Source: Brachycybe producta
Lineage: Eukaryota; Arthropoda; Diplopoda; Playtdesmida; Andrognathidae
Direction of reading: 5' to 3'
NCBI GenBank assembly: GCA_036925085.1
Contig: JAUPFP010000005.1
Coordinates: 3,384,501-3,448,500 of the forward strand
Length of the DNA stretch: 64,000 nucleotides
Shown here: piece after piece, positions 47,432 through 57,724 of the stretch
Layout of the letters: every line of letters begins with the position of its first letter
Numbering within the stretch: position 1 is the first letter of the stretch
Notes under the pieces: generated by a model
Told to the model about the DNA's origin: nothing
What the model saw: only the letters and a program-made list of their open reading frames with translations
Database searches by the model: none
Made by a program: the position numbers and the translations under genes

Positions 47432-48227
47432 TTAGAGGAACGTTTTCCAACAGTACAATTTATATGTTTGGATTTGCTACAAAAGCAACAAAACTTTCTA
47501 TGGTTAGCAAACTTTGCTTGGTCATTCGGTGTATGGAGCTTTAGATTTCATCCTTTACAGTTTTCATATCTATAGTCTCTAGTCACCCAAAGATATTCCT
47601 TGAAGCCAATTTGATTTTTTTGTTTGTATGTTTTTTTTTTCCCCAGAGGAAGGAGGTGGGATGGAGATAAATCTTGCAGAGATGATTGTAGAATTGCAAT
47701 AGTTTTAATTCCACAAGAAAATCGACCATTCCCAGAAACATTTACAATTTTTTTTTATCTTCATCCACACCCAATCAGTGTTAAACGTAGGCATTACACA
47801 TACAAAAAAAAATGTGGTACCCAAACACACCCACACATGTGTCATCACTAAAAGCAAGATTGATGAGAAACCAATCAAGCAACTTGCCTATCAAAAGCAT
47901 GTTTCCAACATATAAAAGAACATAATGCATTCTATAACGTATACGGTATATATAGAAGAAAAGCGTACAAGAGAGAGGGAGAGAGAGAGAGAGGAGCTGG
48001 ATCACTATATCTTCGCAACTCCACCCCCAGTGTTACAAGCACTGACTTGATTTCTGCTGACATCCTCTTATTTAGAGCAACACATAGATTCCAAAGTTTT
48101 TTTTTTAATGTTAAAAGTCATGTTCAGAACTTTACAAACTTTGGTATGAGAGAGAGAGAGAGCTAAGGTGAAGAGGGATTTGGGCAAAACCAGATGATGT
48201 GGGATGAAAAACCATTTTATTTAGAGC
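47432..48227. other. Non-coding stretch with GA-rich repeats
   Basis: GA-rich tracts near 47970-47995 and 48148-48164, T-runs near 47630 and 48090. No gene is recognised. Confidence 0.5.
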
Positions 48228-48554
48228 CTAAAAGGGTGGGGGGGGGGGAATTTGTTCTGCTGTAGACCCCGCATCTTCAAATACCAAATGTAACTCTGAT
48301 ATTTCATTTTGTTGCCCCTGAGGGCTTATGCCCCTTGCACTATATGTTGCACCACTCTGAGCAATGGCTGCCTTTGTCTTTTTGTCCAACATTTGAAAGG
48401 AATGGAAATATGTTTTTCTTTGAAGTTTGAGGTAACCTGATGCAAAAACAAAAATCTGTTTCTTTTTCATAAAAAAAAGTTTTAGGGAACGCATTTCCGG
48501 TGTCCCGGACATAATTCGATGCCAAAATCCAAAGATTACCATCAAGATGATCAA
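48228..48554 (-). CDS. Unrecognised 108-codon frame, possible exon fragment
   Basis: On the minus strand the middle of this frame reads LDKKTKAAIAQSGATYSARG and then ISPQGQQNEISELHLVFEDA, with mixed, protein-like composition and less A/T bias than the surroundings. I do not recognise the family. The N-terminal third looks random and the C-terminus runs into a proline stretch encoded by a G/C homopolymer. There is no convincing splice donor at its end. It may be a decayed element frame or a chance opening; treat it as a lead only. Confidence 0.2.
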   Translation of the reverse strand: MIILMVIFGFWHRIMSGTPEMRSLKLFFMKKKQIFVFASGYLKLQRKTYFHSFQMLDKKTKAAIAQSGATYSARGISPQGQQNEISELHLVFEDAGSTAEQIPPPPPF

Positions 48555-48669
48555 GTAAATCCTGATACTTCGCGATTGTACTACATTGTAATTTCTAAAT
48601 ACGAGGTCGTATTTATGATCTGATTCACACGAAATGTCTTTAAAACCTTCTTCTAAAAGGATCTAGGAG

Positions 48670-48747
48670 CACTGGTTCTCAAACTGGGCTTTTTGCCTTT
48701 TTAATGAAAAGGCGGTCCTCAGATTACTAAAGTTTAAGAACCCACTG
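48670..48747. mobile_element. Miniature hAT-type element (78 bp)
   Basis: CACTGGTTCTCAAACT at the left is mirrored by AGTTTAAGAACCCACTG at the right. Inside, GCCTTTTTAATGAAAAGGC forms a further hairpin. The flanks TCTAGGAG and GTCTTGAG agree poorly. Confidence 0.6.
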
Positions 48748-49016
48748 GTCTTGAGCAGTAAACCGAAAATATCAGAAAATCCTCAGATTAAGAATTTGGG
48801 AATGTTTTGGAATTTGTCATTTATCAAAAATTATATTCATTTTTCTGAAGCGACCAAAGACCATCGCGAATTTTTTTTCCAAATTTGTCATTTTCTCAAC
48901 ACTTTTGTGGAAGGAATATCTGGTTTATTTATTTCTGCATTTTTTGGGCGCCCGCACAATGCACATAGGGGCAAAGAGAGTCGCCCCACTTTCCTAAGCC
49001 ATTTTTAATGTTGTCC

Positions 49017-49345
49017 CAAAAAGCTTGGAAAAGCACAAGGATTTTCAAGATTTTTTTTAATTCGAAAAAATGGGTCAAAAGCCAAGTCTAGCTTTTTCTA
49101 AAAAAAAAAACCCGGCCAAAAGTCGAAACATATTTAAATGCTTTAAAACCTCCAAAACGCCCTAGGGGCACTCAACTGGCACGATAAGTCTCAAAAAGCT
49201 TGGAAAAGCACAAGGATTTTCAAGTTTTTTTTTTTAATTTGAAAAAATAGGTCAAAAGCCAAAAAAACGGCCAAAAGTCGAAACATATTTAAATACTCTA
49301 AAACCTCTAAAAATTCCTCAGGAGCGCTCAACTGGCTCCAGAAGT
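49017..49345. repeat. Tandem duplication, period about 175 bp
   Basis: CAAAAAGCTTGGAAAAGCAC begins at 49017 and again at 49192. Both copies continue with AAGGATTTTCAAG, GGTCAAAAGCCAA, GGCCAAAAGTCGAAACATAT and a GGNGCNCTCAACTGGC tail. They differ by small indels. No coding capacity. Confidence 0.88.
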
Positions 49346-50921
49346 CCGCCTTTTTCTTGTCGAGGGCGCTTTAATGAGAGTTTGCACAAGGGCGCCTTAT
49401 ATCCACGCAGCGGCGCTGGGAATCGCCCTCCCCTCCCTTATGAAATTATCCTGCGGGCGCCACTCCACTGCACACAAAGTACAAAAAAAGATGATCCATT
49501 TTGTCTTGGCGAAAAGTTTTTTATTCACTCGATCACGTACTCTTTCCTATTGAACAAAAAATATCACCAATCACGCCTTCATTTTTCCATCCTCCTCCCA
49601 TATAACTTTATTTGCAAGGAACAACAAAAAAAAACTGGTCTAAAAGAGGCACCCAAAGTATCTATGTTTTCTTATGCCAGAAACACACGTTTTACTATAC
49701 GTTTTTTTTTCTATATAGACTCAAAAGTAAATTAGGTCTATTATATACAAGAAATGTTATGTTGTTATGATACACATATACTGCATATGTATACATGTAG
49801 GGTCTATATACAAAAAAAAGTGAACTCGAGAAACTCCAAAGTAAAAATCTAACCGACCCTCCTCATCACCAGCCACCCACCCACCCAAAACCTCTTTCCA
49901 ATACATACAAGGACCCAAAAGCTGTCAAATCCCAATAAGCACACATGATAAATGAATTCCCAATTGTAAGAACGTCGTGTAAACGAAACAAAAGGTTGTT
50001 TTGGCTCGTTACTTTAGCAATCCTCCCCAATTTTCGACGTTTTCATTTTTACTTTTAACAAGTATTGTCAGTTTTTTTTTATTCTTCTTCTTCTTCTTCC
50101 CTCCTCCTGGTGCTGCTACTGCCTTTCAGAGGGATGGGAAGAAGGGAGGATGGGGGAGGGAGGGCTCAATTAAATGATTAATGTATTCTCGATAGAGATG
50201 AATGGAGGAGGAGGCTATATAGAGATACTTCTTTTCTATATAACTTAGCTGTCATTCGCCCAAAGATACACAAACATACATTATACATTGGCAATCTTTC
50301 CAGGTTTCTCGTCTTTTTTTTAATATTATTATTATTATAAAACGTTGAGTCTCCTAATCTTGACCGATGATCGCCTTAGCCATACTAAAAACGAACGTCT
50401 AGCAACAAACAAAAAAATCACTAATACACAAGAGAGGAAATGGACAAAACGTGTAGACATACACTGCTGCTACTTGACTACATATGTATACAGTGTACAC
50501 AAATGGTTGCCAAAAGGTTCTTACATGTACATCTGTATAATCAGCAATCAAAATTTGGAATCAATGCGCAGAAGTTGCAAGAATTTAGGGCGCATTCGAA
50601 AACGGTTAGCTTTTTCACATTGGAATATAATGTATATTAACTGTTTAGACAATGAGTTACTTTCAGTCACAATTATTAATCAGCCACCCCTACGGTGCAG
50701 ACCTTAGAGGAGCGCAGTATACTGACCTTTGAGTGGCACACTTTTATACAAATTATACAATAGAATTGGATGAACATTATTATAGTTAACCTACGTTAAG
50801 TTTGGTTAAATTAGGCTTCTTTAGAAAATGGATAGGTATACTGGCAATTTTCATACAATATCAATAATTACAGAAAAACGTTAGGTTTTAGCACTCCTAA
50901 TTTTCAGAATATAAACTTTTC
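49346..50921. other. Non-coding stretch with pyrimidine/purine tracts
   Basis: GCGGGCGCCACTCCACTG (about 49453-49472) looks like a lone hAT-type end. (TTC)n lies near 50081-50100. GGGAGGATGGGGGAGGGAGG lies near 50144. The 120-codon frame at 50345-50707 has no motif I know. Confidence 0.45.
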
Positions 50922-51360
50922 TAGGGATGGGACATTCCAATCCTCGAATCTCGCGAATCTTGAAAAATATTCGAGATTCGAAAACTCGACTCTCCGCGCT
51001 TTTTTCGTCTTTTTGAATCTTTGGAATCCTAACCTAAAAAAACTGTTAAAAACTTTGGTAAAATTAGTTTTAACTTCATTGACGTCCAACAGAAGCGTTC
51101 ACTAACAAAAAACGGGGATTGTTGCAATTTCGGTGGTATATCCGGATCACCAATATCACCTTGTGGCGACCCTGAGTGCCACACTTGTTTTTAAATTATT
51201 AATAATTTAATATTTAATATTATTTCATTTGTTTGTATCTTCTTAATGAATAATATAGGAATCTTATATGAAGGATTCGAGAGATTCAAGATTCGGGAGA
51301 TTCGAAAATCTTTTAGGATTAGGATTCGAGAAAATTTAGGATTCATTCCTATTCGTCCTA
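50922..51360. mobile_element. hAT-type MITE, TAGRGRTGGG/GATTCG family, copy 4
   Basis: Starts TAGGGATGGGACATTCCAAT and contains the family landmarks (TTGACGTCCAACAGAAGCG; CCGGATCACCAATATCACC). The right end is disturbed by a short duplication (ATTCATTCCTATTCGTCCTA), and no octamer match is seen. Confidence 0.85.
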
Positions 51361-52671
51361 TGATGCTGGGACTTAGGGACACCCTGTACTATACATGTAG
51401 AAGCCCCACCCCTCAAAATGTCTTCGCATTAATCTGCTAGTATGTTCAACCAAAAATTGTGAACATACTCTCCTCTCCTTTTTAGTGAAAACATAATTGT
51501 AGAAAGAAAAACATATTTTGTTTCATTTGTTATAAAACATATTTTTTTTTCTGTATTCTGCCTTCTCATTTACATATTTTCAGCATATCAATCCCTGACA
51601 TTAGACCCATAAATGAATAACACTATAACCAGTGGACTGCTACGGACGTAACAACACTCTTTGGTAATATCCGAGAAACTGAGACCGTCTAATAAAATGT
51701 CGACCAATAAAATGGCCACTGCAGTCAGTCCTAAAATCAACACCAACGCCTTACATTTCTTCAAAAATTCCATCTAAATGTTTGTACAGAAAATATAAAA
51801 AAGCCCATTTTTTTGTTCTTCGTTCTACCTTTCTTTTTAGAAAGTAATTGTGTTTATTGGGCTACCACAAAATGGTCTCTTTTTTTCTTCTCTCTTTCCA
51901 CTTTATAACATGATTAATGTTCATAGTGGGCCACACTGAAAAGATCAATCTGTTCTCCATTACTTGTTTCCTAGCAGGGGGTCCAACCGCACTACAAATT
52001 ATCAAATAACTAACTCCAAGGTGCTGCTGCTGCTACTATAATAAAAGCGTTTAAATTGAATGATACAAATATTTACAAACTTAACTTAACTAATTTAATT
52101 GCACTAAAAAGATTAATTTCTTTTACATACTACTAATCAAATTATAAAGTGTTTTAAATAGTTATTTTGAGTAGGCCTAATCCTCACAAGTTGACCCCCC
52201 ACAAACATATAAACTCCTTCAGTTACAAATGAGGAGCAGGTGTTTTTTTTTCTTTCAAAACATAACATGTCTATTGCCCATTTACTCAAGATTTCTCAGG
52301 AAACGAAAAAAAAAAAAAATAAATAAACAAAGGAATCCTTCTAAATTTAAGAGAAAAATAAAAATATTTAATAGGTGTCATGTATTGGGTATTGGGGCTT
52401 GTATTATTTATTTAAAAATAAAGATTTTTGTATCGACAATTAAAAAAAAGCGTGGACATGTTACATTTTGATAAAATAAAAATATAATTATCGTTAAAAC
52501 TTATTTTAACACAATTACATTGTTAAATTAGAAATGAATCCGATGTCTCTCTGTGAATCCCAGGGATGCAGAGAAGCTAGTGGCACCAGTTGGTGACATG
52601 GGATACTAACCAGTGCAACAAACGCAGTCTATTGGCTAAAACCGTTTATACAAAATTTTTATTATTTCAAT
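51361..52671. other. AT-rich stretch with one candidate coding frame
   Basis: Apart from the frame at 51588-51773, no gene is recognised. A-runs near 52307 and 52444, and a (GCT)n run near 52023. Confidence 0.45.
51588..51773 (-). CDS. Unrecognised 61-codon frame with an N-terminal hydrophobic segment
   Basis: The minus-strand frame starts MEFLKKCKALVLILGLTAVA: a short basic start and a hydrophobic stretch (residues 8-26) like a signal anchor. It continues with DITKECCYVRSSPL before a stop. The codon third positions look less A/T-biased than the surroundings. No family is recognised and no consensus splice donor follows. It could be a first coding exon of a secreted or type II membrane protein, or chance. 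Confidence 0.2.
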   Translation of the reverse strand: MEFLKKCKALVLILGLTAVAILLVDILLDGLSFSDITKECCYVRSSPLVIVLFIYGSNVRD

Positions 52672-53529
52672 CAGGGTGGCAGTGATTTAAATCACATGGA
52701 TTTAAATCATAATTTAAATCAAATAATTTCTTTGAAAAATCAAATAATTTCTTTGAAAAATCAAATGATTTTTTTAGAAAAAATTTACATTTATTTAAAC
52801 ATTAAAATGATGCAATAAAAATAAAACAGCTCCCAGCATTTTTCTCTATGTTTATAAAATAAAGTCCGGTGGTAGTCCTTTCATTAATGCAGTATTTTTC
52901 GGAAGATATTGTTTGAGGAAGTATCCCCCAATTGACTGGTGGAAATCAGGGACAAATACTGTAGATATAAATAGTATTAGTAATCTATTTAAGAACCTCA
53001 GAGGTAAACCGTTTTAAGTCACCAAACCTAAATTTTACAGTGGAGTAATTTGAAAGTTTTTCTCTTCATTGAAGGAGTAGGACTTAACATGGTATACCAC
53101 CATCTAGCAGCCAATGTGTAAAACTGTGGACTTACCACTGTATACCGCTGATAGAATTTGACAAGCTGTTTAAAAAACATAAATTTGACATCTTATGAAG
53201 ATGTCAAATCGTTTTTTTTTTTTTAAAAAAAGTGACTTAACACAGTTTACCTCTGAGGTACTGATTTGCTTTGGGAACTGAAAAGGCTGCAAAGGTCCTG
53301 TTTACGTTTAGAATGTTAAATTAAAAGTGCTTGAAACTTATTATTTTCAAATTTGAATGTTTCTTAACATTTTTTTTATTATTTTGCAATTATATTAATT
53401 TGCAAACATCGTCATAAAAAAATTTAATATTTCATATAAATGAAAAAAAAAATCAAAAAAATCTGATTTAAATAAAAAAAATCGATTTATTTGATTTTTT
53501 TAAAAAAATGAAAAAAATCAGCCACCCTG
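52672..53529. mobile_element. hAT-type element (CAGGGTGGC ... GCCACCCTG), 858 bp
   Basis: CAGGGTGGC and GCCACCCTG form the extreme ends. Octamers ATTTCAAT (52664-52671) and TTTTCAAT (53530-53537) differ at one base. Just inside both ends are AT-rich ATTTAAATC/GATTTAAAT repeats, and a 21-bp direct repeat of AATAATTTCTTTGAAAAATC lies near 52723. TTAAGTC/GACTTAA words with ACCTCAGAGGTAAAC near 52996 and TTTACCTCTGAGGT near 53244 form a long inner inverted pair. No transposase. Confidence 0.88.
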
Positions 53530-53967
53530 TTTTCAATTCAATTCAAATCAGTACGCCCGCAATCAGTTTGAAAGCCATGAGGCCGGGGGGGGGGATTGCT
53601 CCTAATCATAAATGAATGTCATTTAATCCTAACAAAGGACTATCTACTGGAAGAGAATTCCCCAGTCTTAATAACATTTGGGGAAAAGACCAAAGATATG
53701 CATCAGTTTTGGCCAATAATTTTTTGAGGATTTACGATTAAGCAGGACAATTGTTATTTATCATCAGCCAGCAATCGTCCGAAAAAGGCAAGGCTTTGCT
53801 CGTATCTTCTGGCTGCTAATGATTCCCATCAAACCCTTAACCTCAAACAATGCTTGGTGAGACATGTCCTGCTTTGACGTGAAATGGACAGAAAAGAAAA
53901 GAAACAGGATCGACATCAACTATGGTGGACTTGTTCTACCCTTTCGAAAGAAAACCAACATTTATAG
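53530..53967. other. Non-coding spacer
   Basis: A G-run at 53584-53593. No gene is recognised. Confidence 0.5.
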
Positions 53968-54173
53968 ACAGGCAATTAGAAATCGGGACAAACAGAAGTT
54001 GGCTCCACCCTTTTTATGACGACCGGCAACTTCTAATTGGTTTGTTGTGTGGTTCGACGTTGAAAAGGGCGGAGTATGTGACGTCAGATTACATAACCAA
54101 CCAATTAGAAGTTGCCAGTCGTCATAAAAAGGGCGGAGCCAACTTCTGTTTGTCCCGATTTCTAATTGCCTGT
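53968..54173. mobile_element. Foldback MITE, ACAGGCAATTAG family, copy 6 (best copy)
   Basis: Ends ACAGGCAATTAGAAATCGGG and CCCGATTTCTAATTGCCTGT are perfect inverses. The nonamer CATTTATAG is perfectly duplicated (53959-53967 and 54174-54182). TGACGTCA is at 54079-54086. The perfect duplication and intact arms make it the likely youngest copy and define the family: 206 bp, 9-bp TSD. Confidence 0.97.
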
Positions 54174-55293
54174 CATTTATAGTGGATTTTACTTTGTTTT
54201 CTTTTTACTTTGAGAAAAGAAAAAAAAAACATTAGATATCGATTCTACTCTGAAAACGTATTACAAAACTGCAATAAAATAGGTTAGGCCAAAATATGGA
54301 CATGTGACGTTTTGAAAAAAGAAAAACTCACCAGTATATTAAAACGAAAAAAAAAAATGATGAAAAAATATCAACATGAAAAAGTTGATCAAAGTCAACT
54401 TTATTTTCCATTTTGCATTTTGATTTCCAGAATGCAATATACGAAATGTTGCTCGTGTGACCCAGGCATTATATAGTAAGCTTTCAGAGCTGTTTTTTTT
54501 TTTGTTTGTTTGTTTGCTCATTACAAATTTTGCACAAACAGTGGCTAGCCTCAACTGCTACAAATACATTGCAGCATACACAACACACATACACGCACAC
54601 ATATATATAAGCACTCCAATTTATAGCTATAATAAAATAAAATAAAAAGGAGACAAGAAGAAGAAGAAAGAAAGAAAAAAACCCTGAGAGGTTGTGTTTT
54701 ACAACCGTTCTTCTTTTATTTTCTTTCTACAACACAAGACGAGGTTATATGTATGTTAGTTGGACTTGTTTCACCATGTTTACACCGATACCTAATCCCA
54801 GAACATTGTGTCGAATTGGTACTCAGACTGATCGCTTGACATTATTATATGTACAGGGCCCTCTATATATCTTTTTTTCTTTTCCTTCTATCATTACATT
54901 ATATGTGTTCGGATGGGAGGATTTTTGGGTGGCTTTTTTTTTTTTCTTGTTGCAAAAGTTCTGTCTTGGGAGCAACTAGATCTTCTAAACCTAAAAGCAA
55001 AACCATTCAACGAAGCAAAGCACGAAAATAGGTGAAACGACATTTTGAGGCAAGAATTTTTCTTGTTGGTAGAATAACACCAGCAGATATAAGAGTTATA
55101 ATAAGAAGTGGACATTCTCTCTCTTTCTATCTACACATTGAAATCCCACGAACATTCATTGCGTGTTATTACAAAAGTCCAACTAACTGTATATGTTTTG
55201 GAAAGGGGTGGAGAGAAGGAGTGGGTCACAATAGTTCCTCTAAACCTCTTCTCCCCCACCGCCCTCACCTCTACCGTCAAATTTTATCCAGAG

Positions 55294-55376
<83 letters not shown>

Positions 55377-55788
55377 ATGAGAAAAAGAATAAAGACAGAA
55401 CGTGTGTGGACTTCTTATCTACCACTTTCACATTTGGGAACAATTGCACTTTTCTGTAAGGTTTTTTTCTTCTTCTTCCTTTCTTTCTTTTTAACCATGT
55501 TTCACCATTTCTTTAATCTGTTACAAGTTATAATCCAACTGGGAGCTACATACTACCAGCAGTCTCTCTCGTTCAAATGCTCTCAAAATCTCCACAAAAA
55601 ACACACAATTTATGTTATTTAGGATAAGATTCGGGTTATAAATTTGTGAAGTAAAGTCGTTCTGTGATTCAAAATTCTAACATTAAAATAAAAAATTGGT
55701 TCACAAATTTAAATTTGTTTAACTCCTACAGTATAGAGGAAAACAATCCTCTACTGACGGTCATGTGGACCAACAAGGTTGTGTACAT
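54174..55788. other. AT-rich stretch with (CT)n(AT)n(GA)n
   Basis: No gene is recognised. The 196-codon frame through 55032-55622 is produced by the (AT)n microsatellite and is not a protein. AAGAAGAAGAAAG near 54655 and AT/GT-rich words near 54585-54610. Confidence 0.5.
55293..55376. repeat. Compound (CT)n(AT)n(GA) microsatellite
   Basis: (CT)7, then (AT)32 (55307-55370), then GAGAGA. The whole array is self-complementary and could extrude as a cruciform. Confidence 0.95.
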
Positions 55789-56134
55789 CAAAAACATGTC
55801 AAACTCGCGGCCCAAAACGAATATCTTTGTGGCTCAGCCCCTTGTCAGATCCAGGATTACTGACATTCACCTTGGGTCAGTTTTGAAAGTAATCACTGCG
55901 AACAAGATTTTCCCCCGAAGTAGGAAAGATTGTAGCAGAGAAGAGATGCCAAGCGTCACAGGAAGAAAACACTAATATTACCGTTGTCCTTGTTCTTTTT
56001 TTTTATAAGTCTGTACTTTTCGAAATAAATCTACGTTTTTTCTATAAAAATTAAAGTTTTTGTTTTATTGCGGCCCACATAAACTTCGACCTTGTTTATT
56101 TGGCCCATGTTAGCCGTTGAGTTTGACATGCTTG
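55789..56134 (+). pseudogene. Deleted hAT element with C-terminal transposase tail
   Basis: The ends CAAAAACATGTCAAACTCGC and the inverse of CAAGCATGTCAAACTC (right end GAGTTTGACATGCTTG), with GCGGCCC just inside both, match the CAGGGGTGTCAAACTC..GCGGCCC ends of Charlie-like hATs. Between them a frame (55838-55972) reads LVRSRITDIHLGSVLKVITA, then KIFPRSRKDCSREEMPSVTG and a stop. This fits the extreme C-terminus of hAT transposases related to ZBED5/GTF2IRD2, where RLTDEHL..ILR.AT is usual. The flanks GTGTACAT/GTGGAGTT match only partly. The rest of the gene is deleted. Confidence 0.72.
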
Positions 56135-56661
56135 GTGGAGTTGGTGTACAACATTTCTATAAAAAAAATCCATAAAAGTAATTGACAACACTGATTGCGC
56201 ATACTGGCGGGCATGTTACATATTTTTCTTACTACATTATAATACAATATATATTTTTGTATTGTATAATCATATAAATAATTATTTCAAGTTTCCTTTC
56301 AAATTCCTTGTTTGTATTTGTCTTGCTATCAAAGAAAGTCGTTGAGATTTGGTGCCAAGTTGGAAAGTTGTTCAGTATTTCTATTCATTTGAAATGGTTA
56401 GATATTGAGCCTAATTTGCTGCATGAATCACGGATCAAGAGTGAAAAGTAGTGCATAAACTGCAGTGTCCTTTCATAACATTTAAAAAAAACTGGAAAAT
56501 AACAATGAATAATCTGTAAAAACATAGTGAAGCATCAACTCAAGCAGGGATTCATGTCCTTATATTGTTAAAAACAAACACGTTGTATTCCGCGCATCTT
56601 TGCATAGTAGAGCATCGGCTCTCGCATGAAGGAAGCATTTAACCAAACATCAACTACTTAA
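56135..56661. other. AT-rich non-coding stretch
   Basis: No gene is recognised. A palindromic AATACAATATATATTTTTGTATTGTATAAT-like stretch (about 56240-56270) is present. Confidence 0.5.
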
Positions 56662-57440
56662 GAAGCTACACATCACAAAATTACTTCGAAAAATCTCCAC
56701 AACGAGCGCTCGCATCGTTTTTCTATTGAGCCCATAGACCAAATGTTAAAGAAGAAATGCTAAGTTTTTAAAATACACAGTTCGCAGCAATATGTTTATT
56801 TTTCATATTTAAAGTTGTCCAATATTAAGTTATCAAAGTGCAAATATGCACCTTAAATATATGCTGATCGAGTGATAGAATGACAAAAAATTAGTACGTG
56901 CGGTTATATTTTTTAAAAACTATTTCAAAATTGCAAATTTCTAACTTTTATGTTAAACTCCATTGAGTACGCCCTCATAAGAAAAAAAAATCCATTAAAA
57001 TGCTCTTAAAATACATAAACGTAATTTAAACAAAACAAACAGAAAAAAATCAGCACGTGTGCCAGTGTGTTGGCTTCACTGTGTTTTAATTGTGCTTTTT
57101 TAAAATTATTTTAGGTATTTTTACGAGCATTTTAATGGAATTTTTTTGCTTACGAGCACGTACTCAATGGAGTTTTTAACCTAAGAGTTTGAATTTCGCC
57201 ATTCTGAAATAATTTTTAAAAATAGAACCGCACTTACCAATTTTTTGTTATTCTATCACTCGTTCAGCATACTGTATATTTAAGGTGCACATTGTACTTT
57301 TGAAAAATAAACATATTGCCGCGACTGTGTATTTTAAAAATTAACGTTTCTTCTTTAACATCGGGTCTATGGGCTCAATAGAAAAACGATGCTAGCGCTC
57401 TTTGCAGAGATTTTTCAAAGTAATTTTGTGACGTAGAATC
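56662..57440. mobile_element. TTAA-flanked giant palindrome (piggyBac-type foldback element)
   Basis: TTAA at 56658-56661 and 57441-57444. The left arm (56662 to about 57020) and right arm (about 57110 to 57440) are reverse complements with moderate divergence. Examples: TTTTTCTATTGAGCCCATAG near 56718 and CTATGGGCTCAATAGAAAAA near 57368; CTCCATTGAGTACG near 56960 and CGTACTCAATGGAG near 57160. The centre, around 57060, is a short unpaired stretch. No coding frame. Transcription through it would give a long double-stranded RNA hairpin. Confidence 0.88.
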
Positions 57441-57599
57441 TTAAAAAAACATGTTCGTTTTTATTTTTCCCCTTTATGAGTTGGGTGACTTGAATGTCAT
57501 TTTCACAGTTTAATAAATAACAATATAATTTATATTCATTTTTCTACTGTTTAGCAAACGCCACTTTTTTCATTCACTCTCTCCTTGCTGCCTTAAGTT

Positions 57600-57724
57600 C
57601 TAGTTATGCAAATACGACTAATGCAACGCGTACGGCGATACGGAATAGTGACGTCAGTCACCAACGTCACTATTCCGTATCGCCGTACGTGCTGCATTAG
57701 TCGTAAGTCTATCAACATAACTAG
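57600..57724. repeat. Strong 125-bp hairpin with CRE octamer
   Basis: Outer CTAGTTATG/CATAACTAG. Inner arms ACGACTAATGCA and TGCATTAGTCGT, then GTACGGCGATACGGAATAGT and its exact complement, close on a loop of about 9 bases (CAGTCACCA). TGACGTCA at 57649-57656 overlaps the start of the loop. The G/C content is much higher than in the surroundings. It may be a MITE or a hairpin-RNA source; no target duplication was identified. Confidence 0.85.

Noticed and set aside
50345..50707. A 120-codon frame without obvious low complexity
   Set aside because: No family motif, no splice signals, and length is not remarkable for this many frames; left out as a gene.
55032..55622. The longest open frame in the window (196 codons)
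   Set aside because: It runs through the (AT)n microsatellite, giving an isoleucine/tyrosine repeat; no family motif and no codon bias.
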